Positions 16,775 to 26,438 are shown, counted from the first letter of the stretch. The stretch: DNA of 64,000 bases from an uncultured Rhodopila sp. (GCA_903932145.1 CAIZFE010000069.1:1-64000); one strand, 5' to 3'. Program-made: numbers and translations. Notes: generated by a model from the sequence alone, not told the origin.

Positions 16775-18157
16775 TCAGACCGGCGCTTCGGCCACCAAGG
16801 TGCGAACCAGTTTCTTGTTCACGAACTGCTGGATTCCCATGTCGCCCAGTTCGCGCCCATAGCCAGAGTCCTTGATGCCGCCAAACGGCAGTTCGGCGTC
16901 GGACCAGGAGATGTTGTTGATGAACATCATACCGGTTTCGACACGGCTTGCCACGCGCCTGCCGCGGACGGTGTCCTTAGTGAAGACCGACCCGCCCAGG
17001 CCGAAATCGGAGTCGTTGGCCAGCGCAATCGCCGCGTCCTCATCCTTGACACGGAAGAACATCGCGACCGGGCCAAAAAATTCGTCACGAAAGGCGGGAT
17101 TTTCCGGTTTCACGTCAGTCATGATCGTCGGTTGCATGAACGCCCCCGGACGATCGATCCGTTTGCCGCCCATAATGATCTTCGCACCGTGCGAGACCGC
17201 TGAGTCGACTTGCGCAAGAAGCTGAACCAGGGCCGATTCCGTGGACAACGGGCCCAACGTCGTGTTTTCGTCCATCGGATCGCCGGCCTTTAGCGCGCTC
17301 AGCGCCGCCTGGAATTTCTGCAGAAATTTGTCGGCTATCGACTCAACAACGATAAAGCGCTTGGCGGCACAGCAGGTTTGGCCGGCATTGTACATCCGTC
17401 CCCAAACCGCCCATTTGATGGTGTGTTCCAGGTCGGCGTCTTCAAGCACGATGAACGCGTCGCTGCCACCGAGTTCCATGGAGGACGGTTTCAGGTTCTG
17501 CCCGGCCCTTGCGGCGATGCTGCGGCCGGCCGCCACGCTACCGGTCAGGGCGACACCCTTGACGCGCGGATCGTCGATGACCTGGTTCGATTGGTCATGT
17601 GAGATCAACAGGTTGGTATAAAGACCGGCCGGTGCGCCGGCATCGAGCCAGAGCTTTTCGAAGGCGATGGCGCATTGCGGGACGCAGCCGGCGTGTTTCA
17701 CCACCAGGACGTTGCCTGCCATCAGGTGCGGGCCGGCGACGCGGGCCAACTGATAGAACGGGAAGTTCCACGGCTCCACACCGAAGATCACGCCGATCGG
17801 GCTGCTCTCCATGTGGGCTTCGCCCAATGTCGGATGCAGTTCCAAATTCTTCAGGAAGCGTTCGGCGTTTTCGGCGTAATAGGCGAGAATCTGCGAACTG
17901 AACTCGACCTCGCCGCGCGCCTCGCTGATCCGCTTGCCCATTTCCCGGGTTTCGATCTGGGCGAAATTCTCCGCTTCATCGTGCAGAAGCGCGGCCGCCT
18001 TGGCGACGATGGCGCGCCGGTGGGCGTAGCTGGTGTGCTTCCAGGTTTCGTAGCAGGAACTGGCGATGACCATCTTCGCCTCAAGCTGTTTGTCGGTGAT
18101 GGTTTCGAATGATTTGTCACGCTTGTTATCGAATGGGTTCACGCTCTCGTAGGCCAT
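16775..18157 (-). CDS. NAD(P)-dependent aldehyde dehydrogenase, succinate-semialdehyde dehydrogenase-like
   Basis: A 460-residue cytosolic enzyme oxidising an aldehyde to the acid. Catalytic residues: Glu in SSMELGGSDAFIVLEDAD (near 235) and Cys in MYNAGQTCCAAKRFIVVE (near 270). NAD binding: VEPWNFPFYQLAR and the GVALTGSVAAGR turn. The closest familiar relatives are GabD/Sad-like semialdehyde dehydrogenases of 455-460 residues, but the substrate is not certain. It is first of an apparent operon with the pnt genes and adhP. An 8-bp inverted repeat and a FixJ-like site lie within 110 bp upstream. Confidence 0.9.
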   Translation of the reverse strand: MAYESVNPFDNKRDKSFETITDKQLEAKMVIASSCYETWKHTSYAHRRAIVAKAAALLHDEAENFAQIETREMGKRISEARGEVEFSSQILAYYAENAERFLKNLELHPTLGEAHMESSPIGVIFGVEPWNFPFYQLARVAGPHLMAGNVLVVKHAGCVPQCAIAFEKLWLDAGAPAGLYTNLLISHDQSNQVIDDPRVKGVALTGSVAAGRSIAARAGQNLKPSSMELGGSDAFIVLEDADLEHTIKWAVWGRMYNAGQTCCAAKRFIVVESIADKFLQKFQAALSALKAGDPMDENTTLGPLSTESALVQLLAQVDSAVSHGAKIIMGGKRIDRPGAFMQPTIMTDVKPENPAFRDEFFGPVAMFFRVKDEDAAIALANDSDFGLGGSVFTKDTVRGRRVASRVETGMMFINNISWSDAELPFGGIKDSGYGRELGDMGIQQFVNKKLVRTLVAEAPV

Positions 18158-18202
18158 GATTTGTCCTTTTATTTCGTAGATGCATGAAAAATTATGCCTT
18201 AC

Positions 18203-18225
18203 TGAAATAATTTCTGATTATTTCA
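18203..18225. promoter_or_regulatory. Perfect 8-bp inverted repeat upstream of the aldehyde dehydrogenase
   Basis: TGAAATAA at 18203-18210 and TTATTTCA at 18218-18225 flank 7 bases, 46-68 bp upstream of the start at 18157. AT-rich in a GC-rich region. It overlaps where the core promoter should be and could be an operator. Confidence 0.45.
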
Positions 18226-18263
18226 ATGGACTTTACAATATAGGGATCGCGATTAGCGGATAG

Positions 18264-18284
18264 GGTCGGAATCTACTCAAAGGG
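18264..18284 (-). promoter_or_regulatory. FixJ-like site D, upstream of the aldehyde dehydrogenase/pnt/adhP run
   Basis: On the minus strand: CTTTGAGTAGATTCCGACC, 106 bp upstream of the start at 18157. One base differs from the TTTCCGA core of sites A, B and C. Same orientation relative to the downstream gene as those sites. Confidence 0.55.
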
Positions 18285-18465
18285 TCGTTTTAACACATTC
18301 GGGGAAGTTGCTCGCCCGCGAGCCGGCCGACGATACGGCCGCCGCCAAATGATATCGTAAAAAAACGAAATATTGTTTGTGCTGAATGGCCCGTCCGATC
18401 AATGCCGCATCACGGCCTAAGGGATGGGCACGCATGGCGGCCAGGGTGGCGTTCCGGACTTGCCA

Positions 18466-21084
18466 TCAGGCGCGTCCCGATCGTCGTCCGGTCATGTATC
18501 GGTAAAACAAGACCTTGGTGACTTCGACAAGCCCAAGATACGCTGTTGTCGCGCCAACCAGGAAAACGAAGAACAATGGCGGGGGCGCCACAAACCCGAA
18601 CCAGCGCCCCGCGGGGACAAGCGGCAGAACGATCGCGAGAGCAACCGCGCCAAGATTCATCGCGATCAGGAACCAGCACGGGTTGCTGCGGTAAAACCGG
18701 CGCCGTGTCCGGATGCAGAAGACCACGAGCGTTTGCGTTGTCATCGATTCGATAAACCACCCTGTCTGGAACAGAGCCTCTCCCGCGCCAAAGAAAACCA
18801 GCATAGCGTAAAACGTGACGAAGTCGAAGATGGAGCTGACCGGGCCGAATACCAGCATGAAGCGCTCAATCAGCTTGATGTCCCATTTGACGGGACCAAG
18901 GACAACCTCGGGGTCGACGTCATCGAACGGGATCGCGATTTCCGAAACATTGTAGATCAGGTTGTTCAGCAGGATCTGAATCGGTAGCATCGGCAGAAAG
19001 GGCAGGATCAGCGTGGCACCCGCCATGCTGAACATGTTGCCGAAGTTGGAACTGGCACCCATCAGCACGTATTTTGAAACGTTCTGGACCGTGGCACGGC
19101 CGGCGACCACCGCGTCCCGCACCACTGACAGATCGTGCTCCAGCAATATCAAATCGGCCGCCGCCCGGGCCACATCGGCGGCGCCATCAACCGAAATCCC
19201 AACGTCGGCGGCGTGCAGCGCGGGTGCGTCGTTGATCCCGTCCCCCATGAATCCGACGACATGGCCAAGCCGCTTCAGCGCCAGCAGGACCCGATGTTTC
19301 TGCTGCGGATTGACCCGGCAGAACAGGTTGACGCTGGACAACTGCCCGATCAGCGCCTCTTCCGATAGGGTTTCCATCGCGTCGCCGGTCAGTACGCCGG
19401 TTACCGGCACGCCGATTTCCGTAAAGACGTGCCGGGATACCAGTTCGTTGTCGCCAGTCAGCACCTTCACCGTGATACCGGCCGCAGCCATCGCCCGGAT
19501 CGTTTCACCGGCGCTGGCTTTCGGCGGATCCAGGAATACCGCGAAGCCGGCAAACACCAGATCGGTTTCATCGGTGATCACGGCGGTATCATAATGCGCC
19601 GTTTCGGGTGTCAAATCAGCCAGCCGGCTGGCAATCCCCAACGCTCGGAATCCCTGCGCCCCCAGTCCGTCGAGCGTCGCCTGAAACACCGCACGCGTAG
19701 TCGGATCGAGTCCCTTCACCGCACCATCGGCGTCCTGATATTGCTTCGACAGCCGCAGCAGATCCTCTGGCGCCCCCTTGACGAACAACCCGCGTTTCGT
19801 TCCGTGTTCAACCAGAACCGAAACCCGGCGGCGCCCGAAGTCGAAGGGTGCTTCATCGATTTTCGTAAAGCCGGTCATATCAAACGGCTGGGCGGCCAAG
19901 ATTGCCTCGTCCAGCGGGCTTTTCATCCCCGTTTCGAACTTGCTGTTGACGTAAGCATAGGAAAACGCGTTCGCGCTGTCGGCGCCATGGCCATCGATCG
20001 TGCGCAACAGCTTGATTTTCGCTTCCGTCAATGTGCCGGTCTTGTCGGTGCACAACACGTCCATGGCGCCCAGATCGTGGATCGCGGACAGACGCTTTAC
20101 GATCACCTTGCGTTTCGCCATCTGCATCGCCGACCGAGCTAACGTTACCGTAACGATCATCGGTAGCAATTCAGGTGTCAGACCGACCGCGAGTGCGACC
20201 GCGAACATCAGCGATTGAAGCATCGGGCGAGCGAAGAATATGTTCACGACCAGAACGAAAAGTACCATGAGAATGGTGAAGCGCATGATCAGCATGCCGA
20301 AGCGGCGAATGCCGACGGTGAAGGCGGTGGCCGGCGGCTTTTCGGACAGGCTGGTGGCGAGGTGGCCGAGGGCCGTTCTGTTTCCGGTTCGGCAGATCAG
20401 GATGGTAGCGGTGCCGCTGATAACGGACGTGCCGGCGAACACCGCGTTGGACGCCCCCGCTGGGTTTTCCGCGCCGGATGCGGCATCACTGACCTGCTTT
20501 TCGGCGGGATACGGCTCCCCCGTCAACAGCGCCTGGTTGACGTAGAGATCCCGGCTTTCCAGCAGCCGAGCGTCGGCGGGGACAAGATCGCCTGCAATCA
20601 GTTCGACAATATCGCCCGGAACCAGTGCGTGGAGGGGCACCGAAACACGGGTGCCATCGCGTCTGACGGTCGCCTGTACGGCCACCGACTGGCGTAGCGC
20701 CTCCACCGCGTTCTGCGCCCGCACTTCCTGGACGAAGTCGAAGATAATGCTGAGCAAAACGATGCAAACGATAATGACAAAGCTTGCCACGTCGCCTGTC
20801 GCCGCGGACACCGCGCTCGCGATCAGAAGGATTATGATCAAGGGGTTGCCGAACCGCGTAAGGAACTGAAGCCAAAGCGGCGAATGCTTCACGGTCGCAG
20901 CGTCGTTGGCACCATACCGCGCCAGCCGCGACCGCACCTCCGCCGTTCCAAGCCCGGTGATTTTCGCGTTCAACATCACGAGCAACTGGTCAACCGGTTC
21001 CTGCCAGACCTGTTCCCGCTCCGGTTCGCCTGTCGAAAGACGTGCCGCAATGTGAGTATGCACGAAGCCGGAATTGTCATTCAT
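18466..21084 (-). CDS. mgtA: P-type ATPase of the MgtA (magnesium-import) type
   Basis: An 872-residue inner-membrane ATPase. Actuator motif LLTGEPYPAEK (TGEP for the usual TGES), phosphorylation motif CTDKTGTLTEAKI, hinge MGDGINDAPALHAADVGISV, and the membrane segment AVALAVGLTPELLPMIVTVTLARSAM, which is typical of MgtA/MgtB. It would import Mg2+ against its own expected gradient; transport direction is from family knowledge. The frame is open to 21171, but ATG 21084 gives the family-like N-terminus MNDNSGFVHTH. A FixJ-like site lies about 95 bp upstream. I see no MgtA-type riboswitch leader in the short gap. Confidence 0.88.
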   Translation of the reverse strand: MNDNSGFVHTHIAARLSTGEPEREQVWQEPVDQLLVMLNAKITGLGTAEVRSRLARYGANDAATVKHSPLWLQFLTRFGNPLIIILLIASAVSAATGDVASFVIIVCIVLLSIIFDFVQEVRAQNAVEALRQSVAVQATVRRDGTRVSVPLHALVPGDIVELIAGDLVPADARLLESRDLYVNQALLTGEPYPAEKQVSDAASGAENPAGASNAVFAGTSVISGTATILICRTGNRTALGHLATSLSEKPPATAFTVGIRRFGMLIMRFTILMVLFVLVVNIFFARPMLQSLMFAVALAVGLTPELLPMIVTVTLARSAMQMAKRKVIVKRLSAIHDLGAMDVLCTDKTGTLTEAKIKLLRTIDGHGADSANAFSYAYVNSKFETGMKSPLDEAILAAQPFDMTGFTKIDEAPFDFGRRRVSVLVEHGTKRGLFVKGAPEDLLRLSKQYQDADGAVKGLDPTTRAVFQATLDGLGAQGFRALGIASRLADLTPETAHYDTAVITDETDLVFAGFAVFLDPPKASAGETIRAMAAAGITVKVLTGDNELVSRHVFTEIGVPVTGVLTGDAMETLSEEALIGQLSSVNLFCRVNPQQKHRVLLALKRLGHVVGFMGDGINDAPALHAADVGISVDGAADVARAAADLILLEHDLSVVRDAVVAGRATVQNVSKYVLMGASSNFGNMFSMAGATLILPFLPMLPIQILLNNLIYNVSEIAIPFDDVDPEVVLGPVKWDIKLIERFMLVFGPVSSIFDFVTFYAMLVFFGAGEALFQTGWFIESMTTQTLVVFCIRTRRRFYRSNPCWFLIAMNLGAVALAIVLPLVPAGRWFGFVAPPPLFFVFLVGATTAYLGLVEVTKVLFYRYMTGRRSGRA

Positions 21085-21176
21085 CGCGGAAGGCCCCATT
21101 TGCGGAAGCTCGGCTTCAATTCCTGCCGACGTGCGGGAGGATGGGCGACCTAAATCGCTTAAGGCCGGCACAATAG

Positions 21177-21195
21177 CCTCGGAAATTACTCAGAC
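21177..21195 (-). promoter_or_regulatory. FixJ-like site B, upstream of mgtA
   Basis: On the minus strand: GTCTGAGTAATTTCCGAGG, about 95 bp upstream of the mgtA start at 21084 and overlapping the last codons of hypF. It matches site A at nearly every position of the core. Confidence 0.6.
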
Positions 21196-23478
21196 CTCAG
21201 CGAGAGCCGCGGCTTCGATCACCTGACCGAAACTCAATCCGGCGTCGTTGCAGGGCACACTGATGGGTAGGTAGGCCCGAAACCCAGCTTCCTGTAGTGC
21301 CGTCAATGCCAATTCACTCAGACAACGATTCTGGAACACGCCGCCGGTCAGGCCGACGGCGAAATCCCCATGTGCTTCCCGGACGGTGATCGCCTGGCTG
21401 ACCAGCGTCAATGCCAAACTGGCATGAAACGCGGCGGCTCGCCGTGTCACTGACCACGCCCCATTCAAGAGCAATGAAACCAACGGGCCCCAATCCGCCT
21501 GCCATACACCGTCGGCGCGGGACAATAGCGGCAGCGCGATGGCGTCCTCCATCCCGGCGGAAGAACCCGCAATCGCTTCGATGGCCATCGGTCCCTCGCC
21601 TTCATAGGACGCCTGCTGAACCAGCCCAAGAAATGCTGACGCCGCATCGAACATGCGTCCGACCGAGGATGTGGCCGGGCAATTCAAACGTGCCCGCCAG
21701 GCGTCATGCGCCAGAGCCACATCCAACCCGGGCGGCCCCCAGTCCAAGCCAAGGTCCCATGCCAGGGCGGCGGCGGACCGCCAGGGTGCGCGCGAGGCCG
21801 CGTCACCCCCCGGTGGTGCGAACGGACGAAACGTTGCGACGCGCTTCCAGGTGCCGGGTTGGCCGATCAAGGCCTCACCGCCCCAAAGCGTGCCGTCTCC
21901 ACCCAGCCCGACGCGATCCCAGGTGAAGCAAAGCCAGCGTGGCTCCATAGGGAACTCGCCGGCAACCGCGGCTGCGTGGGCATGATGGTGCGGAACGCGA
22001 ATAACCCTCATATCGCTCCGCCGCTCGGCCCAGCGGACACTGGTGTAGCCGTCATGAGCGTCGCAGATGAGGGTCCGAACCCGGACGTTGTGCAGACGCT
22101 GCAGGGTATCGGCTGTCGCTTCCAGCAGTTCCATGCCGCGGGGACTGCCCATGTCGCCCAGATGCGGGGAAATCACTACCCGGGTTCCAAAACCCAGCGC
22201 CAGCGTCGTCTTCATCTGGCCACCAAGCGCCAGGACCGGGGCGGAAAGTGGACGCAACAATGCGCGTTCCAGCGGGGCGCTGCCGCGCCCCAAACGCAGG
22301 TTGCGCGGCGTTCCGGCGATAACCCGGACAACGCCATCGTCCGCCGGCTGCAGAATGACCCGATCATGATGCAGAAAAGCGTCGGCGATTGGTTGCAAAT
22401 GCTGCTCTGCGTCGGCGGGCGCGGTCAGGACCGGCTCACCGCTGATATTGCCGGACGTTGCCACCAGCGGGCCGTCGAACATCCGGGCAAGCGAATCATG
22501 CAGCGGGCTGTATGGCAGCATCGCTCCGACTTCAGTCAGACCGGGCGCAAGCGCCGGCGAAAGCCGGTTTCCGGAACGCAACCGGACGAGGACGATTGGC
22601 CGTTCGGATGAACCCAGGGCGCGGGCTTCGGCTTCCCCGGGGGCGCAGTCGAGGCGCAGCCGATCCAGTCCGTCGGCGCCGTCCCGGGGAAACAGGACCG
22701 CGAGCGGTTTCGCCGGCCGCCGCTTGCGGGCGCGCAGATCGCGGATCAACGCATCGTTGCGTGCGTCGCACAGCAGATGATAGCCGCCGATGCCCTTAAC
22801 CGCGACGATCGCGCCATCGCGCAGGGCGGAAACAGCAAGGGCAAGCGCGGGTTCGTTGCCCCGGATTGTGGACGAACCACTGCGATAGGAGAGGGTTGGA
22901 CCGCAATTCGGACACGCCATCACCTGAGCATGGAAACGCCGATCCAACGGTTGATCATATTCCGCTCTGCACTCCGCACAGAGGGGGAATTCAGACATGC
23001 TGGTTGCTTCGCGATCGAACGGACTGTCCCGCATGATGGTGTATCGCGGGCCGCACTGCGTGCACGTAATGAATGGATAGCGATAGCGACGCGCGGCCGG
23101 CGTCAACATCTCTTTCAGGCAGGCGTCGCACATGGACTGATCGGGCAACAGCACTGCATCGCTGCCCTCCAGGCTCGGCAGGATGCGGAATCCGGGCTCC
23201 ACGGGCGGCAGGCAGGTTTCAGCGGAGATCAGTTTGGGACGGGCGATCGATGGATGCTCTGACAGCAGCCGATGCAGGAACAAATCTATTTGGACTAAGG
23301 CGGATTGAGCAACGATTTCGACACAGCCGCCGCGGTTGCGCACGAACCCGCGTATCCCAAGCTCGTTTGCCAGGACACAGATAAACGGTCGGAAACCGAC
23401 GCCTTGAACGCGGCCGCCGACCAGGAAGTGTTTGGCGTTATTCTCCAGCGGCATAGGCAGCACCCGCACGCTGTCCAT
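21190..23478 (-). CDS. hypF: [NiFe]-hydrogenase maturation carbamoyltransferase HypF
   Basis: A 762-residue enzyme that turns carbamoyl phosphate into the CN ligand precursor for the hydrogenase NiFe site. Domains in order: acylphosphatase-like (GGRVQGVGFRPF), two zinc-finger-like CxxC pairs (CDACLKEML...CTQCGPR and CAECRAEY...CPNCGP), the YrdC-like domain (IVAVKGIGGYHLLCDA, KRRPAKPLAV), and the Kae1-like domain (HHHAHAAAV, GLTGGVFQNR). All look intact. ATG 23478 was chosen (GGTGGG upstream); ATG 23454 is an alternative. It overlaps the upstream small gene. No other hyp or hydrogenase gene is in the window. Confidence 0.93.
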   Translation of the reverse strand: MDSVRVLPMPLENNAKHFLVGGRVQGVGFRPFICVLANELGIRGFVRNRGGCVEIVAQSALVQIDLFLHRLLSEHPSIARPKLISAETCLPPVEPGFRILPSLEGSDAVLLPDQSMCDACLKEMLTPAARRYRYPFITCTQCGPRYTIMRDSPFDREATSMSEFPLCAECRAEYDQPLDRRFHAQVMACPNCGPTLSYRSGSSTIRGNEPALALAVSALRDGAIVAVKGIGGYHLLCDARNDALIRDLRARKRRPAKPLAVLFPRDGADGLDRLRLDCAPGEAEARALGSSERPIVLVRLRSGNRLSPALAPGLTEVGAMLPYSPLHDSLARMFDGPLVATSGNISGEPVLTAPADAEQHLQPIADAFLHHDRVILQPADDGVVRVIAGTPRNLRLGRGSAPLERALLRPLSAPVLALGGQMKTTLALGFGTRVVISPHLGDMGSPRGMELLEATADTLQRLHNVRVRTLICDAHDGYTSVRWAERRSDMRVIRVPHHHAHAAAVAGEFPMEPRWLCFTWDRVGLGGDGTLWGGEALIGQPGTWKRVATFRPFAPPGGDAASRAPWRSAAALAWDLGLDWGPPGLDVALAHDAWRARLNCPATSSVGRMFDAASAFLGLVQQASYEGEGPMAIEAIAGSSAGMEDAIALPLLSRADGVWQADWGPLVSLLLNGAWSVTRRAAAFHASLALTLVSQAITVREAHGDFAVGLTGGVFQNRCLSELALTALQEAGFRAYLPISVPCNDAGLSFGQVIEAAALAEV

Positions 23479-23821
23479 TGGCCCACCCGATGTGCCACGC
23501 CCCTTCATGAGAGACCATGTACGGCTCGACGGGCACAATTCGCCCCATCACGACGCAGGCGCCATCGCAGCCGGATGACATCTTCCCCATGTGGCGTTGC
23601 ACGTCTTCAATGTGGTTGGAAAACCGTACGCGGGCGTCACCTGCTGCCCAATGTGCCTTCAAAGCGAACCCCGAGGTCGGGATGGTTCCGATGCCATGCC
23701 AAGCTGCGTCGATGTGCACGAACTGGTCGCGGAGGTAAGCTTGCGCCTGCTGGTTGTCGGCGGGCCGCACAAATGGCGGATAGCTGTCGTCGAGGAACGG
23801 CGACTCAGGTCGAACTGACAT
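23438..23821 (-). CDS. Hypothetical protein overlapping hypF
   Basis: A 127-residue protein if it starts at ATG 23821 (MSVRPESPFLDDSYPPF); the frame is open to 23899. No domain recognised. It has a SGCDGACVV segment with two cysteines, followed by GRIVPVEPY and several His and Trp residues (AWHGIG, EGAWHIGW), which might bind metal. It overlaps the start of hypF by 17-41 bp, so translation is probably coupled. That could mean a helper role with HypF, but this is inference. A weak FixJ-like site lies 105 bp upstream. Confidence 0.5.
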   Translation of the reverse strand: MSVRPESPFLDDSYPPFVRPADNQQAQAYLRDQFVHIDAAWHGIGTIPTSGFALKAHWAAGDARVRFSNHIEDVQRHMGKMSSGCDGACVVMGRIVPVEPYMVSHEGAWHIGWANGQRAGAAYAAGE

Positions 23822-23926
23822 CTCGATGCACACCTTTGGCTTGGCAACCATTGAGGAGAGGCCTGTCACACTGGCGACGCGCATCGGATAAGCGAGCAAT
23901 ATGCATCCGTCAGCAATATTATCGAT

Positions 23927-23944
23927 GGGAAATTACGCTTGAGA
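23927..23944 (-). promoter_or_regulatory. Weak FixJ-like site E, upstream of the small gene and hypF
   Basis: On the minus strand: TCTCAAGCGTAATTTCCC, 105 bp upstream of 23821. It keeps GTAATTTCC but not the GAGTA...CGA of the stronger sites. Included because of position and orientation. Confidence 0.35.
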
Positions 23945-24044
23945 GGTGGTCGGGTTTCTCGGAACAGCGTTTCGCTTTCGATAAGTGGAACCGCTGCTGG
24001 TTCCGTTACGGTGATGTCTCCTCGCTGATGGGTCCTGGCGTCGG

Positions 24045-26369
24045 TCATGCATCCTCGCCCATGTTCAGCCGTTTGAAAATCGCCACCTTCACGACATCCA
24101 AAGCAAAGGCAAAAACGGCCGCCGCGGCCAGAACAGCGACGATGACGGGGAAGGCAAGCGGCTCCATCAGAATACCGTATGTCGCCAGCGTTCCGATGAT
24201 GCCGATATCGACAACGGATGAGGCCATCATCCAGGCGCTGGGGCGCGAACTCCACACCCGCCGGCGTTCCCGGACAACGTAGAGAACGGCCTGGCCGCTG
24301 AACACCAGGACAATGGCCGCCAGTGTTCGGAGCGTGCCGATATCGAGGCCAAGGCGGAATTTCCCGATGGCCAGGACACTGCTGCAAAACATCAGATTGA
24401 AGGCGGCCATGACGATGCCCGCGATCGTGAGGTTATCGATCCGCCAGGCATTGGGTTTTGCTGAAGCCTGGACATTGTCGGTCGTCGCAGACATTGCCAG
24501 GAAGTCGCCCGTCGTCATCAGGACAACCATCAGCATCGGGGTCAGGATGGCGTGGCCCGTCATGACCAGGCCGATTGTCAGAAACAGAAGCTGATCGATC
24601 TTCCGGGTCACGGATCGCAGTGTGTAGGTCAGAATCCGCTGGAAGGTGATCCGGCCCTCCCTGACCGCCGTCACGATGCCGCCCAGACCGGGTTCGGTCA
24701 GCACAATGCCCGCGGCTGATTTGGCAACGTCTGTCGCGGTGAACACGGCAATGCCCATCTGCGCCTGGCGCAGCGCCGGCGCGTCGTTGGCGCCATCGCC
24801 GCACATGCCAACGACGTGGCCGGCGGCCTGAAATGCCTTTACGATGTGATATTTGTCCTCCGGCAGGATGCCCGCGAACACCGAGAACTGGTCGGGCAGC
24901 ACACGCTCCGGAACCGGCCCCGGCGGGCAGATCGCGCCGGACAGTCCGACGGCGCGTGCCACCACGCCAGCGGTGACCGGTGCGTCGCCAGTCACCATGA
25001 CCGTATGCACGCCCATCTTATGCAATTCCGCGATCAGTTCGGCCGAGTCGGATCGGGGCGGATCACTCAGTGCGATCAATCCGGCGAGCCGCATGTCCCC
25101 GGACGGTCCCACCGCGACCGCCAGAACCCGAAAACCCTGAGCCCCGAGTTCGGCAACAGAGGCGGTGGCCTCCGGCGATGGTGGCGCAAGATCGCTCACC
25201 TTCGCGAACGCACCTTTTGCGATATGTAATGCTTGGCCGTCTTTCGTTGTTGCAATCGCCTCTGACATCTTGTTCGCCGGATCGAATGGCACGAACCGTT
25301 GCAATACCGGCAGATTATCGGGCGGCACGGACGGCGCAGCGGCGCGAATGGCGGCATCAACTGGATCTTGCCCCCCTTCGGAACTCGCCATCGCGGCCAA
25401 GGCCAGCACCCGCTGTTCGTCGAATCCCGGCATCGGCCGTATCGCGGTGACCGCCAGTTCGTTCTGCGTCAGGGTCCCGGTCTTATCGACACACAGGACG
25501 CTCATTGATGCCGCTTCGTCGACCGCGGACAGGCGCGTCGGCAGGACTCCACGTCTGGCGAGCGCACGGGCACCGAGCGTGCTGGCGAGGGTAAAGGTGG
25601 CCGGTAGTGCAACGGGAATGGCGGCCAGGATCGCTGTCAGCATCAAAGGAATGATCTCGGCGACGGACATGCCAAGAACGGCCGCGTAGCCAACCTGAAT
25701 AATAACGATCGTGCCGTTGAAGATCGCCAGGTTACGCACAACGCGGAGCACGGCTTGTTGCTGCGAACTGGGCACCCGGGCGGTGCGGATAAGCTCCGCC
25801 GTGCGGCCGAACTTGGTCCGAATGCCGGTCGCCGTGACCTCCGCGACCGCTTCGCCCCGCCGAACCAGCGCGCCTGCATAGGTGTTGCTGTTTGGCCCGG
25901 CCTCGGTCGGCAGGGATTCCCCGGTCAGCGTGGACTGGTCGAGCAGGACGTCCCCGTCGATGAGGCGAACGTCGGCGCCGACGATGCCGCCCAGAGATAG
26001 CTTGATGACGTCGCCCGGCACTAAGGCGGCGACCGGAACCGTAGTCCATCTTCCGTCGCGCCGAACCGATGCGGACAGCGCGAGGCGCGATTTCAGGGCG
26101 TCCAGGGTTGCCTGCGCTCTCACTTCCTGGAACAGGCCGAGCCCGGCGTTGAATACCAGAAGGGTGGCGATGACGGCGGCCTCGATGGTTTCGCCTAAAA
26201 CGATCTGTAGGACGATGGCGGCTTCGAGCATGCAAGGAATCGGCGCGATGAATTTGCCGAGCGCCAGGCGCCATAGATCCGGCGTGGCGTCGGGCGTGGC
26301 GTTGGGGCCGCATTCATCCAGTCGCCGTCTGGCCTCATCGGTGGAAAGGCCGTTCGGTAATAGGGACAG
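24045..26369 (-). CDS. Proton-type (plasma-membrane class) P-type ATPase, start codon unclear
   Basis: A cation pump of about 774 residues. Actuator motif STLTGESLPTEAG, phosphorylation motif CVDKTGTLTQNELAV, hinge MCGDGANDAPALRQAQMGIAV, and membrane segments such as MLTAILAAIPVALPATFTLAS, which match the H+-exporting class. The first ATG in frame (26231) would cut off the conserved N-terminal GLSTDEARRRLDECGPNA and the first membrane helix. These are encoded in the same frame up to a stop at 26436, but with no ATG, GTG or TTG. I placed the left limit at a CTG (26369) preceded by AAGGTG; a frameshift from the GTG at 26380 is the alternative. It would extrude protons or another cation. Confidence 0.82.
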   Translation of the reverse strand: MSLLPNGLSTDEARRRLDECGPNATPDATPDLWRLALGKFIAPIPCMLEAAIVLQIVLGETIEAAVIATLLVFNAGLGLFQEVRAQATLDALKSRLALSASVRRDGRWTTVPVAALVPGDVIKLSLGGIVGADVRLIDGDVLLDQSTLTGESLPTEAGPNSNTYAGALVRRGEAVAEVTATGIRTKFGRTAELIRTARVPSSQQQAVLRVVRNLAIFNGTIVIIQVGYAAVLGMSVAEIIPLMLTAILAAIPVALPATFTLASTLGARALARRGVLPTRLSAVDEAASMSVLCVDKTGTLTQNELAVTAIRPMPGFDEQRVLALAAMASSEGGQDPVDAAIRAAAPSVPPDNLPVLQRFVPFDPANKMSEAIATTKDGQALHIAKGAFAKVSDLAPPSPEATASVAELGAQGFRVLAVAVGPSGDMRLAGLIALSDPPRSDSAELIAELHKMGVHTVMVTGDAPVTAGVVARAVGLSGAICPPGPVPERVLPDQFSVFAGILPEDKYHIVKAFQAAGHVVGMCGDGANDAPALRQAQMGIAVFTATDVAKSAAGIVLTEPGLGGIVTAVREGRITFQRILTYTLRSVTRKIDQLLFLTIGLVMTGHAILTPMLMVVLMTTGDFLAMSATTDNVQASAKPNAWRIDNLTIAGIVMAAFNLMFCSSVLAIGKFRLGLDIGTLRTLAAIVLVFSGQAVLYVVRERRRVWSSRPSAWMMASSVVDIGIIGTLATYGILMEPLAFPVIVAVLAAAAVFAFALDVVKVAIFKRLNMGEDA

Positions 26370-26438
26370 GATGATGGCACCTTGTTGCGAAAGCAGTTTT
26401 TTGCTCGGTGGGCAGTTCAGCCGAGAGCACGGGCGTCA

